64,000 bases of DNA from Rotaria socialis (Eukaryota > Rotifera > Eurotatoria > Philodinida > Philodinidae). The position numbers and the translations under genes are program-made. Below are positions 60,129 through 64,000 of this stretch, in pieces. The stretch covers positions 372,001-436,000 of the forward strand of contig CAJNYU010000114.1 of the NCBI GenBank assembly GCA_905331475.1, given 5' to 3'. Positions within the stretch are counted from its first letter, which is position 1; every line of letters starts with the position of its first letter. Under the pieces are notes generated by a model. The model saw only the letters and a list, made by a program, of their open reading frames with translations. It made no database searches and had not been told where the DNA came from.

Positions 60129-61189
60129 ATGGCAGCTACGTCATCTATGTCCTTTATTCGGTATCGATACAAGTCTGAGAAAGATTTCCGCTGTTTTCTG
60201 TGTGATGGTAGAGATTGTTCTGTGGCTCATTTGAAAAAAGTCCTAAACGGAAAATCATCGAAACCAACATTACGTCGTTCAAAAGATGAGATTGTTTTAA
60301 CCATCACTGATGAATCAACTAATAAAGGTTTGCCCTTTTAGCTATTGTTTTTCTTTGTCTCATACAATTTTGTTCGCTTTTCTAGAGTATCAAGACGATC
60401 ATGATCTAATTCCAAGCAATACAAGTGTTATTGTGGAAAGACGGCTACGCGAAATATTTCAACCATTGACTCCTGAAACAGTTCGATATCAGCCTATTTT
60501 ATTTGACGATGTCATCGATCAGTGAGTAGAAACAATTTTTCTGTAAAAAGGGTATATTAGGTTTGTATCTCCATAGAAATCTTCAACCTGGCCTCCAATC
60601 AAGAACTTCGACCAATAGAGTTTCGGGTAAAAATACTCTAGAAAAACCTACTACTGAACTGGAATGCATCAAACATATTCAACAATCAATATATTACACT
60701 AGCAAACCAACATCCTACATTTGTCATTATTGCAATCAGTATGGGCATATGAAACGTCATTGTCCCCTTCTGATCGAAAACTCTACAGCTAAAATTCGTC
60801 AAACAATCAATTCAACACATAAATCTATGACTTTTAATGTAAATAACACTAATATAAAAAAATCTTTATCAAATAAATTTGAGACAAGTCTTGACACTCC
60901 TCAAGTTATGCCTGCCCCTTTTCCTTCTGCTTTTTGTTCCTCAAACATTTTCCCTCAACATTCATCACCTAAGATCATCATTGATCTACGATCCGACAAC
61001 GAAGATGATGCAGTACTGATTCAGACTGCCCCTGGCAAAATTTTAGCTACTCCATCACATATGGCATCTCGCTATTCACCATATCAACTGCAAAATGGTC
61101 AATGTCATCGACTTCGTATGTCTCATACCAGTCCGGGTATTTCACGAAATAACTTCACTGGAATGCCACGAGACAAATTGAACAACTAG
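60129..61189 (+). CDS. RBBP6/MPE1-like protein with DWNN and CCHC zinc knuckle, no RING
   Basis: Three exons, 60129-60327, 60386-60521 and 60577-61189, encode 315 residues with consistent phases. Residues 7 to about 105 fit the DWNN ubiquitin-like domain: IRYRYKSEKDFRCFLCDG, SVAHLKKVL, then EYQDDHDLIPSNTSVIVERR, as in RBBP6 (EYTDDNALIPKNSSVIVRR). A CCHC knuckle follows, YICHYCNQYGHMKRHCP (C161, C164, H169, C174). In RBBP6 and yeast Mpe1 a RING finger comes next. Here the last 140 residues are Ser/Pro/Asn-rich and have none. RBBP6 and Mpe1 act in mRNA 3'-end processing and ubiquitin ligation. This may be a truncated paralogue without ligase activity. It sits alone on the plus strand between transporter copies B and C. 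Confidence 0.82.
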
Positions 61190-61850
61190 AATCTTATTGA
61201 TCTGAAGCAAAGTCTTCATAAAGTAAAAAATTTCTAATACAACAAAAAATTTTAAAAAAGCAAAAAAGAATTTAAAAATAACAAAAAACATGAAAAGAAA
61301 ACAAAAAAAATGAAAAAAAAATGAGTGGGTGGGAATGTACGTGAATATCGAAGAAGATGGAATTTATTAATTGCTTTTTCCATTGACATGCACATTTAAA
61401 CTCACACTATTTTCGACATTTGTTAACAAAATGAATTACTGCAAATGATATCAGTGTATATTTCATCTGCCGTTTGGCTAAGCCATCAAGAATTCCTACA
61501 AAACATGAACTCATCAAATGGTCCTGTCATGAAGATATATAATTTTATTTTTAGCCAATGACTCTTCAGACACTCTTTGTACTTTGTTTGTGCTTCATAA
61601 TTAAAAAAAAGAAATTCTTTTTGTAAAACTTTTGAAATAAATAATTAGTAAAGTCGTAGAACAAACTTATTTTACCACTTTTTTTATGTTCTAAACAACT
61701 ACGCACTAGAGAAATTGTTCACTACAAACTCATCGGTAATTTCATTGCAAACAAGGCTTTACTGATTTGTGAAGTTTATTTACTTCTAACCATTCCCTAT
61801 TTTATTGTGTAATTATATATTTGTACGAAAAGAAAAACAAAAAATAAACT
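61190..61850. other. Intergenic between convergent genes
   Basis: A-rich runs follow the RBBP6-like stop codon, including a repeated AACAAAAAA pattern at 61240-61320. No gene seen. Confidence 0.45.
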
Positions 61851-63679
61851 TCAAGCATCGCTTCGATTTTTTTCATAATCTTCTTCATCGTCCATCGAAG
61901 TATATTTTGTTTCAGGCAAAAGTAGTGTCAGCAAAACGACGATGAGAGCTAAACCAGCTGATGCATAAAATGTGTACGGTAAATATTCATCACTAATAGA
62001 TGTATCAATAATCGGTGCGACAATAGCACCGATACGACTAAATGCAATGAAAAATCCATTGGCACCGCTTCGAATTGCAGTTGGAAATAGTTCAGGTACA
62101 AATATCCATGATACAGCAATTGAACCAGATATAGCGAATTTTCCGAATTGAGCAATAAATACAGTCGCAATCGGACTATGATTCGAAATGATGGGAATAA
62201 GAATAACACAAATAATTGTCACTGATGTCACAAGAATAAATGACCCTTTACGAGCAAGTCTTGTTGATATCAGTAAAGAACCTGTGACATATCCGCCGGC
62301 TTCAACAGCAGCACCAATGAGTATTCCTAAATATGGTGAAATGCTCATTGCAGCTAAGCCATAACTTATTTTGATATAAAGCATAAGTGTCGTAAAACCA
62401 AGTAAAGCAGTAATTAGTAACTTAATAACAGTTGATCGATGTGCTAGAATTTGATGAGCTTTTTGAAGAAATGTTAATTCTTTTTGATTGGATAAAATAA
62501 ATGATTGATTTCGTAGAAGTTCTTGATACACAGGATACCAATCAGCTTCGTCTCGTTTATTCGTAGTTGCAATTCGTCGCAGCAATGCTTCCAATCGAAA
62601 AAAATCTCTTTTAGAATACAAATACAACGGGGATTCAGGCATGAAATATAAATAAGGTATTACAAGACCAATGAAAGCTGTATTGATCCATTTCAATAAT
62701 TGCCAATCTTTTGCTAAATAAGCAAATAAAGTCACAACACCTTCACCAATTGTAAATAAAACGAGTGCAAAATTTCCAGCAAAACCTGTATGAGCTGATG
62801 ATGTTAATTCAAGTACTAGAATAAATATGAGGCTGAATGCAGCAGCAGTAAGACCAGACGCGAATTGGTTCAACAATAAAAGAATAAATCTTAGAAGAAA
62901 AAATCATCTTAGAAAGAGAACAAATAGTGAATTTACTTAACGTTGATGGACATCGGTATCCATTGTATCATTATCTGAGTAATCAAACATATTATAAACA
63001 GAATAATAGAAACGGTTGCTATTGTTTTCTTTCGACCAAATTTATCAGCAAATGATCCAATAAAAAGTAATGCAAAACCACCGCACTGCATTAGAGTGGC
63101 TATCCAACTCTTTTTCGGTTGACTACCACAAACAAGATTAGCTTCTTCAGTAAATGTATATCCAAATATTGATCGATCGTAAGCCCATCCATTTGGACAA
63201 GTGACAAGAGTATCATTAATAGTTCCATTTAAATATCGAACACATTCTTCCCATTTTTTGCCATCTGCTGTTTTTGGTATATAAAGATTTATTAGGATTT
63301 CATGTTTTTTATTTATCGGATGATATTGATTATCATTAGGCCATACATTTTCAGGTAGCCGACATCGATGATCAATGTCAGCTGCAGCAAAAACATAATA
63401 GAAGCCAACAACTGCAGCACTCACGGAAATGAGATTGATAAAGAAATAGTGAAAGAGTTGAAACCGTCCAAGATCACCACATTTTTGTAGAATAGTATCA
63501 AGTGAGATAGGTGCTGATGCTAGAGGTGATATACTTGTATTAATATCAATTGGATCGGCCTACGAAAATATATTTAAATCAATTTTCTATGAAAAACAGC
63601 AATTTATTTTGTTTACATGTAATTCTGATTTAATAATTGGAAGGTTCGAACTGTCGATATCACCGTTTATTGTAGTCAT
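61851..63679 (-). CDS. SLC22-like organic ion transporter (copy C)
   Basis: Three exons, 63679-63617, 63559-62937 and 62889-61851, encode 574 residues with the same splice phases as copies A and B. The extracellular loop with NGWAYDRSIFGYTFTEEANLVC, the post-TM2 motif GSFADKFGRKK, MPESPLYLYSKRD, and ELFPTAIRSGANG all fit an active SLC22-type carrier. The N-terminus MTTING resembles MTTVVN in copy A, and the second-half motifs agree with A more than with B, so A and C may be the closer pair. The C-terminus is LLLPETKYTSMDDEEDYEKN, sharing the acidic tail with B. Confidence 0.88.
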
Positions 63680-64000
63680 TGTGTGTTCTTCTTGCTGAAA
63701 AATAAGTTCGAAAATTTTGGTAAGGTAATATTATCTTATCATTTTCATTTGTTTTCTTTGTTCTATTCTTTTGACGCTACTATCTATCAGTTTACATAGA
63801 AGAAAAGAAAAATTCGATAAGATATTTTGTGGATATTCAGTCAAGTTATATTTGACCTAACGAATTGTTTGATTGATATTCTAAATAAACTCTGCCTGCT
63901 CTTGAAATATAAGAAAACAGATCTTTCGAATTCCTGATAAGAAAAAATAATGTTTTTATTTTTTATTTTCTATTGGAAAATGTAAGCAACAACGTAATAA
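63680..64000. other. Upstream flank of transporter copy C
   Basis: AT-rich. No gene seen. Should contain the promoter of copy C. Confidence 0.4.

Noticed and set aside
1..64000. Bacterial contamination as the source of the NHL and caspase-like genes
   Set aside because: The genes have spliceosomal introns or conserved acceptors and lie in continuous eukaryotic sequence. An ancient transfer is possible but cannot be judged here.

Overview
The window is nuclear DNA from a bdelloid rotifer, most like the AT-rich Rotaria group. Multi-exon genes have short GT-AG introns (mostly 55-120 bp). Extracellular NHL-repeat and caspase-like genes occur in several diverged copies. On the minus strand at 16394-16416 there is a near-exact match to the bdelloid 23-nt spliced-leader exon as I remember it, followed directly by a splice-donor GT. 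No database search was possible, so family names rest on motifs I can read.

Layout. 1-13,000 is repeat-rich: a tRNA-like unit, an NHL-repeat pseudogene (2406-3671) with a transposon inside it, long inverted repeats, and an HEXXH metallopeptidase-like gene (about 7022-10993) split by two short transposons. A nested pair of terminal-inverted-repeat elements (11101-12223) and a Tc1-type transposase fragment follow. At 15356-16318 is an intact ZIP metal transporter with the spliced-leader-like sequence just beyond it on the other strand. 16604-18666 looks like a 2-kb element built on a 69-bp tandem array. 19086-22530 is a second copy of 756-4020 and carries the apparently intact version of the broken NHL gene.

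26476-32378 holds four minus-strand genes: a caspase-like protease with its His/Cys dyad, a small helical protein that resembles MLKL/HeLo-type cell-death domains, another NHL-repeat gene, and a caspase-like protein whose catalytic Cys position is Asp. They could form a cell-death or immune neighbourhood, but this is inference. A 670-bp near-perfect palindrome lies among them.

37241-64000 is conventional gene space: a 12-exon atlastin GTPase, a 14-exon ZNF541/TRERF1-type corepressor subunit (five C2H2 fingers, ELM2, SANT, polyQ), and three tandem SLC22-like transporters. A RING-less RBBP6-like gene sits between the second and third transporters on the opposite strand.

The most unusual signal is a set of short non-autonomous elements that share CCCAGG/CCCAAG-type ends but differ inside. 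Each interior is saturated with its own short palindromic word (CGTATACG, GGATTC/GAATCC, GACTAGTC, or AAACGGCC/GGCCGTTT). Two insertions can be compared with an empty site inside the window, and both show 2-bp target duplications of different sequence (AT and TC).
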